From: Gammaproteobacteria bacterium
GTDB taxonomy: Bacteria > Pseudomonadota > Gammaproteobacteria > Enterobacterales > Alteromonadaceae
Reading direction: 5' to 3'
DNA: 64,000 bases
Assembly: GCA_018222405.1 (NCBI GenBank)
Contig: JAAFAI010000010.1
Span: 1 to 64,000 of the forward strand
This document shows, piece by piece, positions 8,699-17,960 of the stretch; the first letter of the stretch is position 1, and each line of letters starts with the position of its first letter. The position numbers and the translations under genes are program-made. Below the pieces are notes generated by a model, which searched no databases, was not told the origin of the DNA, and saw only the letters and a list, made by a program, of their open reading frames with translations.

Positions 8699-9805
8699 AT
8701 GACTGCATTATTTGAACAATTTTCGTTAAAAGACGTGACGCTTCGCAACCGTATTGCTGTGCCTCCTATGTGCCAATACTCTGCGGAAGATGGGTTTACA
8801 AACCAGTGGCATGAAGCAAACTACCAGTCATTTGCCCGAGGCGGTGCTGGATTGGTTATCGTTGAGGCAACCGCCGTCTCGCCAGAAGGACGCATCACGC
8901 CAAATTGCTTAGGTATTTGGAAAGATGAACACGTTAGTGGCTTAAAAAATGTTGCTGATCGTATAAAAAGCCAAGGCGCTGTCGCTGGAATTCAAATCGC
9001 ACATGCCGGGCGCAAAGCCAGTGCCAACCGCCCTTGGGAAGGCGATGATCACATTCAGCCAAGTGAAGAAAAAGGGTGGCAGCCTATTGGACCTTCAGCA
9101 GAAGCCTTTGGCGCAAACTTACCTGTTACGCCTACAGAAATGACCAAAGCCGATATTGAGCGCGTTAAGAATGACTTTGTAAAAGGTGCCCAGCGCGCGC
9201 TTGAAGCTGGATTCGAGTGGCTTGAACTGCATTTTGCCCACGGTTATTTGGCTACAAGCTTTTTCTCGAAGCACGCCAATAAGCGTACTGACGAATACGG
9301 CGGTGATGCGCAAGGCCGTGGTCGATTCTTACTTGAAACACTGAGCGCAGTGCGTGCGGTTTGGCCTGAAAACCTACCGCTTACCGTGCGCTTTGGCGTT
9401 ATCGAATACGATGGTGATGACGAACAGACATTGAGCGAGTCTATCGAACTTGTAAAACAGTTCAAAGAAATTGGTACTGATTTCGTTAACGTTAGCATTG
9501 GCTTTAACACGCCTGATGCGAATATTCCTTGGGGCCCGGCTTTCCTTGCTCCGATTGCTAAAAAGGTACGTGATGAAGCCGGGATCCCGGTTGCTACAGC
9601 TTGGGGAGTAGACACACCAGAGCTCGCCAACGAAACCATTAAAAACCAACAGCTTGACGTTGTTATGGTAGGTAGAATGCATCTTACTAATCCACACTGG
9701 TCTTACTTTGCAGCGAAAAAGCTAGGCGTTGAAAAACCATCTTGGGTAATGCCTGCACCGTATGCACACTGGTTGGAGCGTTATGCCCCATCAGACGAAA
9801 GGTAG
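8699..9805 (+). CDS. NADH:flavin oxidoreductase, Old Yellow Enzyme family (YqjM-like)
   Basis: This 368-residue FMN-dependent TIM-barrel ene-reductase has the YqjM-class signatures: a redox-tuning cysteine in PPMCQYSA, HAGRKAS, the substrate-binding pair in ELHFAHGYL (HxxH) and TVRFGV. It should reduce the C=C bond of alpha,beta-unsaturated carbonyls, quinones or nitro compounds with NAD(P)H. The start at 8699 follows a GAAGAGAG ribosome site; an earlier codon at 8666 lacks one. It is the last gene of the DJ-1/yqhD operon and is followed by a terminator. Together the enzymes would cover aldehyde reduction, ene reduction and glyoxal or chaperone functions. Confidence 0.92.
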   Translation: MTALFEQFSLKDVTLRNRIAVPPMCQYSAEDGFTNQWHEANYQSFARGGAGLVIVEATAVSPEGRITPNCLGIWKDEHVSGLKNVADRIKSQGAVAGIQIAHAGRKASANRPWEGDDHIQPSEEKGWQPIGPSAEAFGANLPVTPTEMTKADIERVKNDFVKGAQRALEAGFEWLELHFAHGYLATSFFSKHANKRTDEYGGDAQGRGRFLLETLSAVRAVWPENLPLTVRFGVIEYDGDDEQTLSESIELVKQFKEIGTDFVNVSIGFNTPDANIPWGPAFLAPIAKKVRDEAGIPVATAWGVDTPELANETIKNQQLDVVMVGRMHLTNPHWSYFAAKKLGVEKPSWVMPAPYAHWLERYAPSDER

Positions 9806-9820
9806 TTATTGACTTTTCAG

Positions 9821-9853
9821 GCAGCAGTGCTTTCGAGCATTGCTGTCTTTTTA
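9821..9853 (+). terminator. Rho-independent terminator of the DJ-1/yqhD/OYE operon
   Basis: A hairpin with arms AGCAGTGCT and AGCATTGCT (one mismatch) around a TTCG tetraloop is followed by GTCTTTTT, 16 bases after the OYE stop codon. Confidence 0.85.
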
Positions 9854-9952
9854 CTCGTCTTTTGCCAATAACGTATAACGTTGCGTCTCTGCACTTGCTT
9901 TTTTCCAAGTTAGGTTTAAGGTTACTATAAACCTCCTTCAAGATTTGAAAGA

Positions 9953-11271
9953 ATGCAGGTTAAAGATTTTTTTCTTCATCAGCAAAGCTTGCTGATCTAA
10001 CGTCACTCCGAAGGCACCGTGTCATTCAAATAAGCGCGGTAACAGGCTTCGGGCTTTTTGTTTCGTCTCTGGTCGCGAGAGGCATAACTTTTGATATCGT
10101 TTTACTGGGCCTGTTCTCATTAGTTGTCACTGGCTCGCTCGCATACAAGTATTACGTTACCACCAGCAGCTACTTACTTTTAGGCGCTATGTCGTCAATG
10201 CTGTTTGCCCTATCCGCAACAGGTGCAGGCGTATTTGATATCGCCATGATTGGTTATCCTGGCGTCATCATATTTGCGGCTTTATTAGGTGGAATTGCCC
10301 TATTTGGCACCGTTTTATCTTTAGTGCTTCTTCAGTGCATTACGCTTACGTGGTTGATAATGCACGATGTGGTAACACCAAACCCGCCTATTTTGAGCTG
10401 GTCTCATGTGCTTTTCATCATGGTTATTTACGTTATTACGGGCTTCAGCGTTTTTGTTTTGATACAGGATATTCGTCGACTTATGCAGTCACTGCAGCAA
10501 GAGGTGTCTAAAGTTGAGCAAAATAGAGCACATATCCAGCACTTAGCACATCACGATCCGCTCACAAACTTGCCAAATAGGATTTTGGGCGAACGACTTT
10601 TCAACGAAAAGCTACGCGAGAGTGAAGAAAAAGGGCTTCAGCTCGCGCTGCTGTTTATAGACTTAGACAATTTTAAACCCGTGAATGACGCTCTTGGCCA
10701 TGCTGCGGGCGATCGGTTTCTTCAAAAAATATCTCAAACAATCACCGACCACCTATCCACAAAGCAAAGTTTAATTCGCTTCGATGGCGATGAGTTTATT
10801 GTGTTGGCGCCAGAAATATCAGACAAATCTGAAATCGATGACTTATGTAAGAACTTAATTACGTGGTGTTCGAACGAGTTCGAAGTGCTGCAAACCAAAG
10901 TGGTAGTATCGGGTTCAATTGGTGTGGCACAAGCGCCTTATGACGGAATTAAATTTAAGCAGCTGTGCCGAAAAGCGGATATTGCCATGTACGAAGCGAA
11001 GCGCAACGGCAGAAATAGATACGAATACTATGACGTGCGCTTTGACGAAGAAAACGATGAAAGATTCACACTTACTCAGCGTTTGCGCCCGGCCGTACAT
11101 GCCAATGAATTCGAGGTCTACTACCAACCATTGATAGACCTTGCCTCTAACAAGGTTCAAGCCGTAGAGGCGCTTTTGAGATGGCCTCAGAAAGACGGCT
11201 CAATGATATTCCCCGACAAGTTCATACCTTTAGCGGAAAGCAGTGGCTTGATCATCCCTCTTGGAGTATAA
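9953..11271 (+). pseudogene. Broken, truncated membrane GGDEF/EAL cyclic-di-GMP gene
   Basis: An ATG at 9953 opens a peptide beginning MQVKDFFLHQQSLLI that meets a stop at 9998-10000. The reading then shifts frame near 10,020 and runs open to 11271. From there it encodes several membrane helices (MASE-type sensor), a linker helix, a GGDEF domain (HDPLTNLPNR; active-site variant RFDGDEF) and the beginning of an EAL domain (YYQPLIDL, AVEALLRW). It ends abruptly at SGLIIPLGV with TAA, about 70 residues into an EAL domain of about 240. Frame loss at one end and truncation at the other make a working protein unlikely. Translation from an internal start such as 10189 could still give a membrane GGDEF protein with a degenerate signature. 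Confidence 0.75.
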
Positions 11272-11745
11272 GAAAAATTAACGCTATTTACTACCCGCTA
11301 TGACAGCTGAATTCAAGGCTTGTTTCGTGTACTGCAAATTGAAGTTTTGCAAAAAAGACGTGAACTAAATATCCATCAGATCCCCAAGAGTGCTGGCTAT
11401 TGGTACTGAAATGTTTTTCGTGATGTGTCAAAGGTAGTGCCCCAACAAGTTAATGTTCAAGCTCAATGGGTGATGGGGTTCTTAAGCGCCGAAGTTGAAA
11501 TCTCTTTGAATAACGTATTCGTCAATTGTTGTTATTTGTGTTGACTCAATAAGTGGTGGCGCTCTGCACGAATTGGCGGTAATCGGTGAGTCTTGTTCAT
11601 CCAAATGTGTTAATATCTTTCGGATGGTTGCTGGCGCTGTAATGCAGGCGATTATCTTGACATTCGTCTTCGTTCAAGCCTCGCAAATGGTAATATCAAT
11701 ATTGAACACTCTCTTCAAACTTTGCGCCCATGACATGCTTCGGGC
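11272..11745. other. Non-coding decayed stretch after the GGDEF/EAL remnant
   Basis: No open frame here has recognisable protein similarity. Short frames are broken by stops in all phases. It joins the truncated EAL remnant to the recombinase tail and probably holds further decayed recombinase or island sequence, but I cannot identify it. Confidence 0.4.
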
Positions 11746-11844
11746 CAGTTGCTACTTTGTCATAAAAAGCTTGAGAGCACCGTGAGGTACCTTGGGATTG
11801 AAGTTGATAATGCTCTGGATATTGCTGAATCGCTTGATATTTAG
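11746..11844 (+). pseudogene. C-terminal tail of a tyrosine recombinase/integrase
   Basis: Thirty-two codons ending in TAG at 11842-11844 read QLLLCHKKLESTVRYLGIEV and continue to ALDIAESLDI. This matches the end of integrases of the LLLGHTKLESTVRYLGIEVDDALEIAE type, including the catalytic-tyrosine region (TVRYLG). The frame cannot be followed further upstream, where bases are missing. Only the tail is left, so the enzyme is inactive. It lies near the right end of the AT-rich accessory block and is the only mobility-gene trace in the window. Confidence 0.7.
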
Positions 11845-12374
11845 TTAGCAGGCAAGACTTTTTCTTCATGCGGCAGTCACGATGATTGCCACACAAAACG
11901 AGATTTTCTGCCAGCGCGAGATTTTTTCTTAAAGTTAAAAGTAATCAACTGTCAAATTGACACTACTCTGCCTTAACTTTTTTCGTTAAATCTGATGATT
12001 TCTGCTTTTGGTCAAAGGATTAAATCTTAAAGGGAAGTAAGTTGAAAAATCACACAAGAAGTAAAGTCGCACGAAGTGGCGGCAGCGGCGGTGGATTGCG
12101 CCTGGCCTGGGCATGTTGAGCTGCCATGGCACGTGCTTGCCTGATTTCCCGTAATGTGATTTGGGCCTGTTGCAAAAGTTGCATAATTATTCCATGCCGG
12201 TCACGGTAATCACGATAGCATTGCACTCCCTTCACAGTTCATTGTGCCTTACCCTGAGACCATTCTTCAATGTACTCAATTATAAATCTGACACTAAACA
12301 ACAAGTTCTGGTCGACTGGGTTGTTTTTGGTTCTATGGTAATCGGCTAATAATCATAGAGATAATTCAGACTGC
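11845..12374. other. Intergenic stretch without recognisable genes
   Basis: This 530-base stretch holds no convincing gene. A 61-codon minus-strand frame at 12050-12235, rich in Q, A and R, matches nothing I know. Composition changes from AT-rich to GC-rich near 12,350, where the exporter operon begins. Confidence 0.5.
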
Positions 12375-13499
12375 TTAACCCATGGTTACAATGGCTTTGC
12401 GAAATTTAGCCAGAGCAATGGAATAAAACACGGCACCTATGCTGGCCAGAATTGCCAGCTCGGGCCAGACGCTGTTAAAGCCTGCACCACGATAAAGTAT
12501 ATTTTGCGCCAGAGAAACGAAATGGGTAGACGGCGAAAACATCATCACACGTTGTAAAAAGAGCGGCATGCTTTCTTGTGGCGTAGTGCCGCCTGAAAGC
12601 AGGTACATCATGATAACAATCGGGATAAGCAGTAATGCAAACTGGGCCATTGAGTTGGTGATAATACCCAGCATAATGCCCAGGGATGTGACCGAAAATA
12701 AGTACAGTATACAGGCAATTACATAGAGTAAGATTGAACCTTGTACCGGCACATCCAGCCACCAGGTAACCACCAGTTGCAGGGATAGCACTGACGCTAT
12801 AAGGATCACCAAACTGTTCGCCCAGATTTTTGCCAGCATGATTTCCGCTGGAGTAACGGGCATAACCAATAAGTGTTCCACTGTGCCATGTTCCCGTTCA
12901 CGGATAAGCGCTGCCCCGGTCAGAATCACCCCCAGAATGGTAATACTGTTTATCACCTGCATTAGCGAGTTAAACCAAACCGATGAGGAATTGGGATTAA
13001 ATAATTTGCGAATACGGGTTTTTACCGGCAGCATATTGTCCAATTGCGTGCCCGGTGAAAGGGCACTGAGTGCCTCCCGTTGAATAATCTCTTGTATATA
13101 ATTTGCGCCGTTGCCCGCCTGAGCAATAGCCGTGGCATCGATCAAAACCTGCACTTGTGGTTGCCGCCCGGCTAATACATCTTTCTCAAAATTGGGTGGA
13201 AAAGACACAATAAATAAAAACTTACCGTTATCCAGTTGTTGCTCTATATCGGCTGCACTAATGGCTTCAGGTGTTTTAAATTGCGGTGGCAGAAATGCAG
13301 CGGTGATATTGCGCGATAAGGCCGAGTGGTCTTCATCAACCACGGCAATGGCGGCATTATCCACGTCATAATTTACGCCTTTGGCAACGGCATACACGGA
13401 TACCGAGAAAATATAAATAATCAGCAGCACCAGCACCGGATCAGAGCGCAGGCTGAACAGTTCCTTTAAACCCAGTTCCGACACATTGTTAATATTCAT
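12375..13499 (-). CDS. ABC-2 type exporter permease (YhhJ-like)
   Basis: This 374-residue permease has one N-terminal membrane helix (about 20-42), a large periplasmic domain and five C-terminal helices, the ABC2 layout (IREREHGTVEHLLVMPVTPAEIMLAK marks the family). The start is taken at 13499, where its ATG overlaps the TGA of the upstream RbbA-like gene by one base (TGATG). An earlier in-frame codon at 13583 would extend into that gene. It is the third gene of an HlyD/RbbA/YhhJ operon and probably pairs with the permease half of the RbbA-like protein to form an exporter. The substrate is unknown. Confidence 0.88.
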   Translation of the reverse strand: MNINNVSELGLKELFSLRSDPVLVLLIIYIFSVSVYAVAKGVNYDVDNAAIAVVDEDHSALSRNITAAFLPPQFKTPEAISAADIEQQLDNGKFLFIVSFPPNFEKDVLAGRQPQVQVLIDATAIAQAGNGANYIQEIIQREALSALSPGTQLDNMLPVKTRIRKLFNPNSSSVWFNSLMQVINSITILGVILTGAALIREREHGTVEHLLVMPVTPAEIMLAKIWANSLVILIASVLSLQLVVTWWLDVPVQGSILLYVIACILYLFSVTSLGIMLGIITNSMAQFALLLIPIVIMMYLLSGGTTPQESMPLFLQRVMMFSPSTHFVSLAQNILYRGAGFNSVWPELAILASIGAVFYSIALAKFRKAIVTMG

Positions 13500-16264
13500 C
13501 AGACCTCCTGCTTCTTTAATCCAAGCCAGGCAAAGCTGGTAAACAACAGTACAAATACACCCAGCATCAAATGGTTTTGCCAAAGTTCATTAAAATGAAG
13601 TCCCTTGGTAAAAGAGCCGATACTGATTTGCTGAAACCAGGACGAAGGAAACATTAAGCCCAGCAGGTATCCCGGCCCCGCCAGAGACGACACCGGCGTG
13701 AGTAGTCCGGAAAAATTCACCGCAGGCAGGATACTTAAAATCACTGAGGCAAAAATCGCAGCAACCTGGGTTTTCGTGAAAGTGGATATCACCATGCCAA
13801 ATCCCGTAGTGGCAGTAACGTACAGCAAAGCACCCAGCGCCAGGCCCAGAATATTGCCCCGTACCGGTACGCCAAATAAGGTTACCGCCAGGATCAGCAG
13901 GGTAATAAAACTCACAAAGGAAATGGCAACGTAGGGCGCTTGTTTACCCAACAGAAATTCAAGTCGCGATACCGGCGTAGCATAGAAATTGGCAATCGAC
14001 CCGGTTTCTTTTTCACGAACGATACTCACGGCAGTCATCATCGCCGGGATCAGCGCTAACATCAGCATGATCACACCCGGTACAATGGCGTACACACTTT
14101 TAAAGGCCTGGTTATATTCAAACCGGTTTTGCACATCCACCGGGTAGGTAAGACTGGCAGGTTGCGAATTTTCAGCTGAAATTTGCTGGAGTTCCTGTAA
14201 CAGTAAACCACGCACATAACCTGATGAGGTTTCGGCCTTAAAAGGCATCGCACCGTCAATAGTGATACCAAGTTCAGGTTCCCAGCCGCGAATAAAATGC
14301 TGGCCAAATTGAGGTGGGATCTCAATCAGCAGAGTGAGTTGCCCAGTGCGCATTTGTTCAATCGCTGCTTCGTGAGAAGCCGGTGTTGCCATTTGCTCAA
14401 AATAGCGGGAGCCCGACAATCCCTCGGTGAGTAAACGGCTTTCCCGTGATTGATCATGGTCGATAATAGCATAGCGAATATCTTCCACATCAAAGGTAAT
14501 GCCATAACCAAAGGTCACCATCAGCAGCAGTGGTCCCAGCAAAGCAAATACCAGGCGTACCGGATCACGCTGAATTTCCAACGCTTCGCGCCAGGCATAG
14601 GCCCACCATCTACGCAGGTTAAACCCCCGCTTTTGTATACCACTGTCGCTCTGCTGAGCCGGATTATCCAACTGCTCGGCGCTATGTTCATCAGGCTTAG
14701 CATCTTCGATACCGGCGGCTTCTTTCAGATAGTCAACAAAGGCTTCTTCCAGGGTATCATTGCCGCGCTGCTGGGCGAGTTCGGCGGGTTTACCTACCGC
14801 TAGCACTTTACCTGCATGCATTAGTGATACCCGGTCACAACGCTCAGCTTCATTCATAAAGTGAGTTGAAATAAAGATAGTGACGCCTTTATTTCGGGAT
14901 AGGTCTATCAAATGCGCCCAGAACTGGTCGCGCGCGACCGGATCCACCCCGGAGGTTGGCTCATCGAGGATCAGAATGTCAGGGTTATGCAATACCGCTA
15001 CCGCCAATTGCAAACGCTGACGTATCCCTAACGGCAGGCTGGCCGGTTGCTGTTCAGCAACATGCCGCAAACCAAACTCATCCATGACTTCGTCGATTCG
15101 GTTGGTTGACGCTTGTTCGTCCAGTGCATATAACCTGGCGTGGAGCTCCAGATTCCGTCGTACAGATATCTCAGCATACAGCGAGAAGCTTTGCGACATA
15201 TACCCAACACGTTTGCGGGTTGCTAAATCATTCGGTTCGGGTAACTGACCAAATAAGCAGGCTTCTCCGGACGAGAACGGCAGTAAGCCGGTTAGCATTT
15301 TCATCGTGGTGGTTTTGCCACAACCGTTTGAACCAAGAAAGCCGAAAATTTCACCGCGCTGGATCTCAAAGGAAACATCATCTACTGCGGTGAAGTCACC
15401 AAAGGTACGGGTTAAATGCGATGCCTGAATGGCGTGCTCCCCCTGACAGTCAGTCATTGGAGGCACTTTAACTTCATGATGCTCGGCCCGTTTTTCTTCT
15501 GGGAGCAATGAGATAAACGCGCTTTCCAGAGTGTCACAGCCGGTGCGTTCCAGCAGGGCTTGTGGTGAGCCGGTAGCGATCACTTTGCCATCATCCATAG
15601 CAGCCAGCCAGTCAAACTGCTGGGCTTCTTCCATGTACGCAGTAGCGACTAAGACGCTCATTTGTGGTCGTTGCTTGCGGATGCTGCTAATCAGTTGCCA
15701 GAACTGCTGACGTGACAAAGGATCGACCCCGGTTGTGGGTTCATCCAGAATGAGTAAGTCGGGATCGTGGATCAGCGCGCAGCACAGGCCGAGTTTTTGT
15801 TTCATTCCGCCGGAGAGTTTTCCGGCCGGTCTGCTCAGAAAAGGGTCTAAACCGGTTGCTTTGGTGAGTTGCAGTATTCGTTGCGAACGTTCTTCTGCGT
15901 TCTGGCCGAACAGGTTGCCAAAAAAATTGAGGTTCTCTTCCACACTTAAAGTGGGATACAGATTTTTCCCCAGCCCCTGGGGCATATAAGCAATGCGTGG
16001 CTGACTTTGGCGACGATGTGCATTATCGCGCATATCGCCACCAAGCACTTCTACCAAGGTTGTTTCTGTTTCGGGTGGAATACTGGCTGTAGTTTGAATT
16101 TTTCGGGTGCCGGAAATAATTGACAGTAAGGTTGATTTTCCCACCCCGTCAGGGCCGATAAAACCGGCCATTACACCACCAGGCACGTTTAAGCTAATAT
16201 CATCCGTTGCTACGGTTTCGCCAAACCGGTGCGTCAGATGCGAAATACGAGCGACCTCAGTCAT
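13499..16264 (-). CDS. rbbA: RbbA-like ABC protein: two ATPase domains fused to an ABC-2 permease
   Basis: This 921-residue fusion carries ATPase 1 with Walker A GPDGVGKST (37-45), signature LSGGMKQKL and Walker B LLILDEPTTG. ATPase 2 follows with Walker A GSNGCGKTT (about 315-323), a weakened signature LPLGIRQRL and Walker B ILILDEPTSG. The rest, from about 560, is an ABC-2 permease with one N-terminal helix, a periplasmic domain and five or six C-terminal helices. This is the architecture of E. coli RbbA (YhiH), known as a ribosome-associated ATPase and also part of a predicted exporter. Between an HlyD adaptor gene (23 bases upstream) and a second permease (1-base overlap), export is the better-supported role. 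It is GC-richer than the flanking DNA. Confidence 0.9.
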   Translation of the reverse strand: MTEVARISHLTHRFGETVATDDISLNVPGGVMAGFIGPDGVGKSTLLSIISGTRKIQTTASIPPETETTLVEVLGGDMRDNAHRRQSQPRIAYMPQGLGKNLYPTLSVEENLNFFGNLFGQNAEERSQRILQLTKATGLDPFLSRPAGKLSGGMKQKLGLCCALIHDPDLLILDEPTTGVDPLSRQQFWQLISSIRKQRPQMSVLVATAYMEEAQQFDWLAAMDDGKVIATGSPQALLERTGCDTLESAFISLLPEEKRAEHHEVKVPPMTDCQGEHAIQASHLTRTFGDFTAVDDVSFEIQRGEIFGFLGSNGCGKTTTMKMLTGLLPFSSGEACLFGQLPEPNDLATRKRVGYMSQSFSLYAEISVRRNLELHARLYALDEQASTNRIDEVMDEFGLRHVAEQQPASLPLGIRQRLQLAVAVLHNPDILILDEPTSGVDPVARDQFWAHLIDLSRNKGVTIFISTHFMNEAERCDRVSLMHAGKVLAVGKPAELAQQRGNDTLEEAFVDYLKEAAGIEDAKPDEHSAEQLDNPAQQSDSGIQKRGFNLRRWWAYAWREALEIQRDPVRLVFALLGPLLLMVTFGYGITFDVEDIRYAIIDHDQSRESRLLTEGLSGSRYFEQMATPASHEAAIEQMRTGQLTLLIEIPPQFGQHFIRGWEPELGITIDGAMPFKAETSSGYVRGLLLQELQQISAENSQPASLTYPVDVQNRFEYNQAFKSVYAIVPGVIMLMLALIPAMMTAVSIVREKETGSIANFYATPVSRLEFLLGKQAPYVAISFVSFITLLILAVTLFGVPVRGNILGLALGALLYVTATTGFGMVISTFTKTQVAAIFASVILSILPAVNFSGLLTPVSSLAGPGYLLGLMFPSSWFQQISIGSFTKGLHFNELWQNHLMLGVFVLLFTSFAWLGLKKQEV

Positions 16265-16286
16265 ACCTTACTCCGCGTTGAATGGT

Positions 16287-17282
16287 TTACTCGCTGATAG
16301 TAGCGGGGGCCGGTAATGGTTTGCTTAGCGCTTCGGTCCAGGGGATAGCCGGGAACGTTCTCACATAGCCAACACCCCGAATACCGGTTTTTACCATGTC
16401 TTCGTAGCGTTTAAGCAGGGCTGGCTCGATACTGAGTTTTACCCTGAACATAAGGTTATTACGCTGTTCAGCGGTCTCGACCGACTTGGGCGTAAACTGG
16501 GCGTCGGCGGCCACAAAGGAGACTCGCGCCGGAACAACATAATCAGCCAAGGGATCAAGAATGAGTTTCGCTTCATCATTCAACGTCAGCTTGCCTGCCA
16601 CTTCGGCTGGCAGAAAGACGGTCATATACACGTCGCTGATATCTAAGATCGTTACCACTCGTCCTCCGGCTGACAGCACTTCACCTGCCTGGGCCAGCAG
16701 ATATTGTACCCGACCATCACGGGGCGCTCTAATTTCGGTATCTTCCAGTAACGTCATTAATTCGGCTAATGAAGCCTCGGCAGCATCAATGCTGGCTTTG
16801 GCGCGCTCAGCGGTAGCTTTACTTAAACGCAGGGCGGCTTTAGCCGAATCATACTGCGTTTGTGCTTGGTCCAGTGATTCTTGTGAAGCCACTTTTTTAG
16901 CGATCATAGATTTTGTGCGTTCCAGCTCACGAGTTGCCAGCGTCAGTAATGCCTGGCGCTGCTCAATGCCTGCATCGGCTTCTTCAAAAGCCAGCTCCGC
17001 CGCTTTGATTTGTGCCTGAGCTTCACGCTCGCGAGCCAGTAACTGTTGGCTGTCCATTCTTACCAGGACATCACCCTCGTGGACTAGCTGCCCTTCTTCT
17101 ACCAAGACTTCAGCAACTCGTCCGGCGGTTTTAGTTGCCACCTGAACCTGCTCTGCTTCCAGGCGGCCATTGGTACTGTACAGCCCGTCAGGAAGTGCGG
17201 GGGCCTTAAGAAAATCCCAAAGTGCGATGCCTGCTGCAGCAATGATTACAAGAAAAGTGGTGAGCAGAATCTTCCTGTTCAT
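16287..17282 (-). CDS. HlyD/EmrA-type membrane-fusion protein (YhiI-like)
   Basis: This 331-residue periplasmic adaptor has an N-terminal membrane anchor (about 4-24), a biotinyl-lipoyl-like half (EAEQVQVATKTAGRVAEVLV), a long coiled-coil hairpin from about 70 to 175 rich in A, E, Q and K, and the second lipoyl half (IRAPRDGRVQYLLAQAGEVL), followed by a beta-barrel. It links an inner-membrane exporter to an outer-membrane channel. The start at 17282 has GGAG 7 bases before it. It is the first gene of the operon with the RbbA-like protein and the YhhJ-like permease; no TolC-type gene is nearby. Confidence 0.9.
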   Translation of the reverse strand: MNRKILLTTFLVIIAAAGIALWDFLKAPALPDGLYSTNGRLEAEQVQVATKTAGRVAEVLVEEGQLVHEGDVLVRMDSQQLLAREREAQAQIKAAELAFEEADAGIEQRQALLTLATRELERTKSMIAKKVASQESLDQAQTQYDSAKAALRLSKATAERAKASIDAAEASLAELMTLLEDTEIRAPRDGRVQYLLAQAGEVLSAGGRVVTILDISDVYMTVFLPAEVAGKLTLNDEAKLILDPLADYVVPARVSFVAADAQFTPKSVETAEQRNNLMFRVKLSIEPALLKRYEDMVKTGIRGVGYVRTFPAIPWTEALSKPLPAPATISE

Positions 17283-17500
17283 ATGAAGCTCCAAAAAGTG
17301 AGAATGCAGTCCTGATGGTATGGAGTCTAGCCTGTTTCATGTTGCAAATCATGTAGATGAGCTAAACGGTAGAGAAAACATTACCATCTACTTTTCGATT
17401 ATAACGCTACTAAGGCAGGCGCCACAAGCAACTCATCTGTCCAGTGTGTTGACATTTTGCAGACCCCGCCCGTTTAGCTGCTTTTTTATTGCTAAGTTTA

Positions 17501-17960
17501 TTAAGAGGGCTCTTTATAATCCAGAACTGGCAGCGTACTGCGACTTAATACGTGCTGCGTTTCACAGCCTAAAATTAGCACATTCACGCTATCCCGGCCA
17601 TGTGAGGCCATGTAAATCATGGTTGCAGCTGGACTTTTTTTGGCTTGCTCGATGACAGCGGTGGAAATACTACTGTTTCTGACCACAATGCCAGTACATC
17701 CTACGGCTGCAGCTTTGGCCTTTTGAGTGGCAGCGTTGATAACTTCTTTTGCCGCCGCTTCGATACGTTGAGCTAGTTCCCGATAGGCATAGGAGTCGGT
17801 GATCTCGCCCAAGCCAGCATAGGGAATGGGATAGCTGGCCTGTACATGTAAAAATGTGATGGTGGCTTTGATATCGCTGGCAAATTTCACCGTACTCAAT
17901 AAGTTGATACAGCAAAGTATTCTCGGGACGATTTCGTCGATACGAAAAGTGTTGCTTAGC
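17501..17960 (-). pseudogene. Decayed universal stress protein (UspA family)
   Basis: The minus-strand frame ending at 17501 encodes the body of a UspA domain: VKFASDIKATITFLHVQ, a helix-rich middle, then ASHGRDSVNVLILGCETQHVLSRSTLPVL, the usual C-terminal ATP-loop region. The glycines of the G-2X-G-9X-G(S/T) nucleotide motif are partly lost (RDSV replaces RRGV; GC replaces GS). No ATG opens the frame, and the usual N-terminal strand (ILVPTDGS) is missing. A shifted frame between about 17,900 and 17,980 looks like its broken N-terminus. It is probably inactive, although a TTG at 17899 could start a shortened protein. Confidence 0.6.

Noticed and set aside
12050..12235. A 61-codon minus-strand frame rich in Q, A and R
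   Set aside because: No ribosome site, no family and no partner; likely chance in a decayed stretch.
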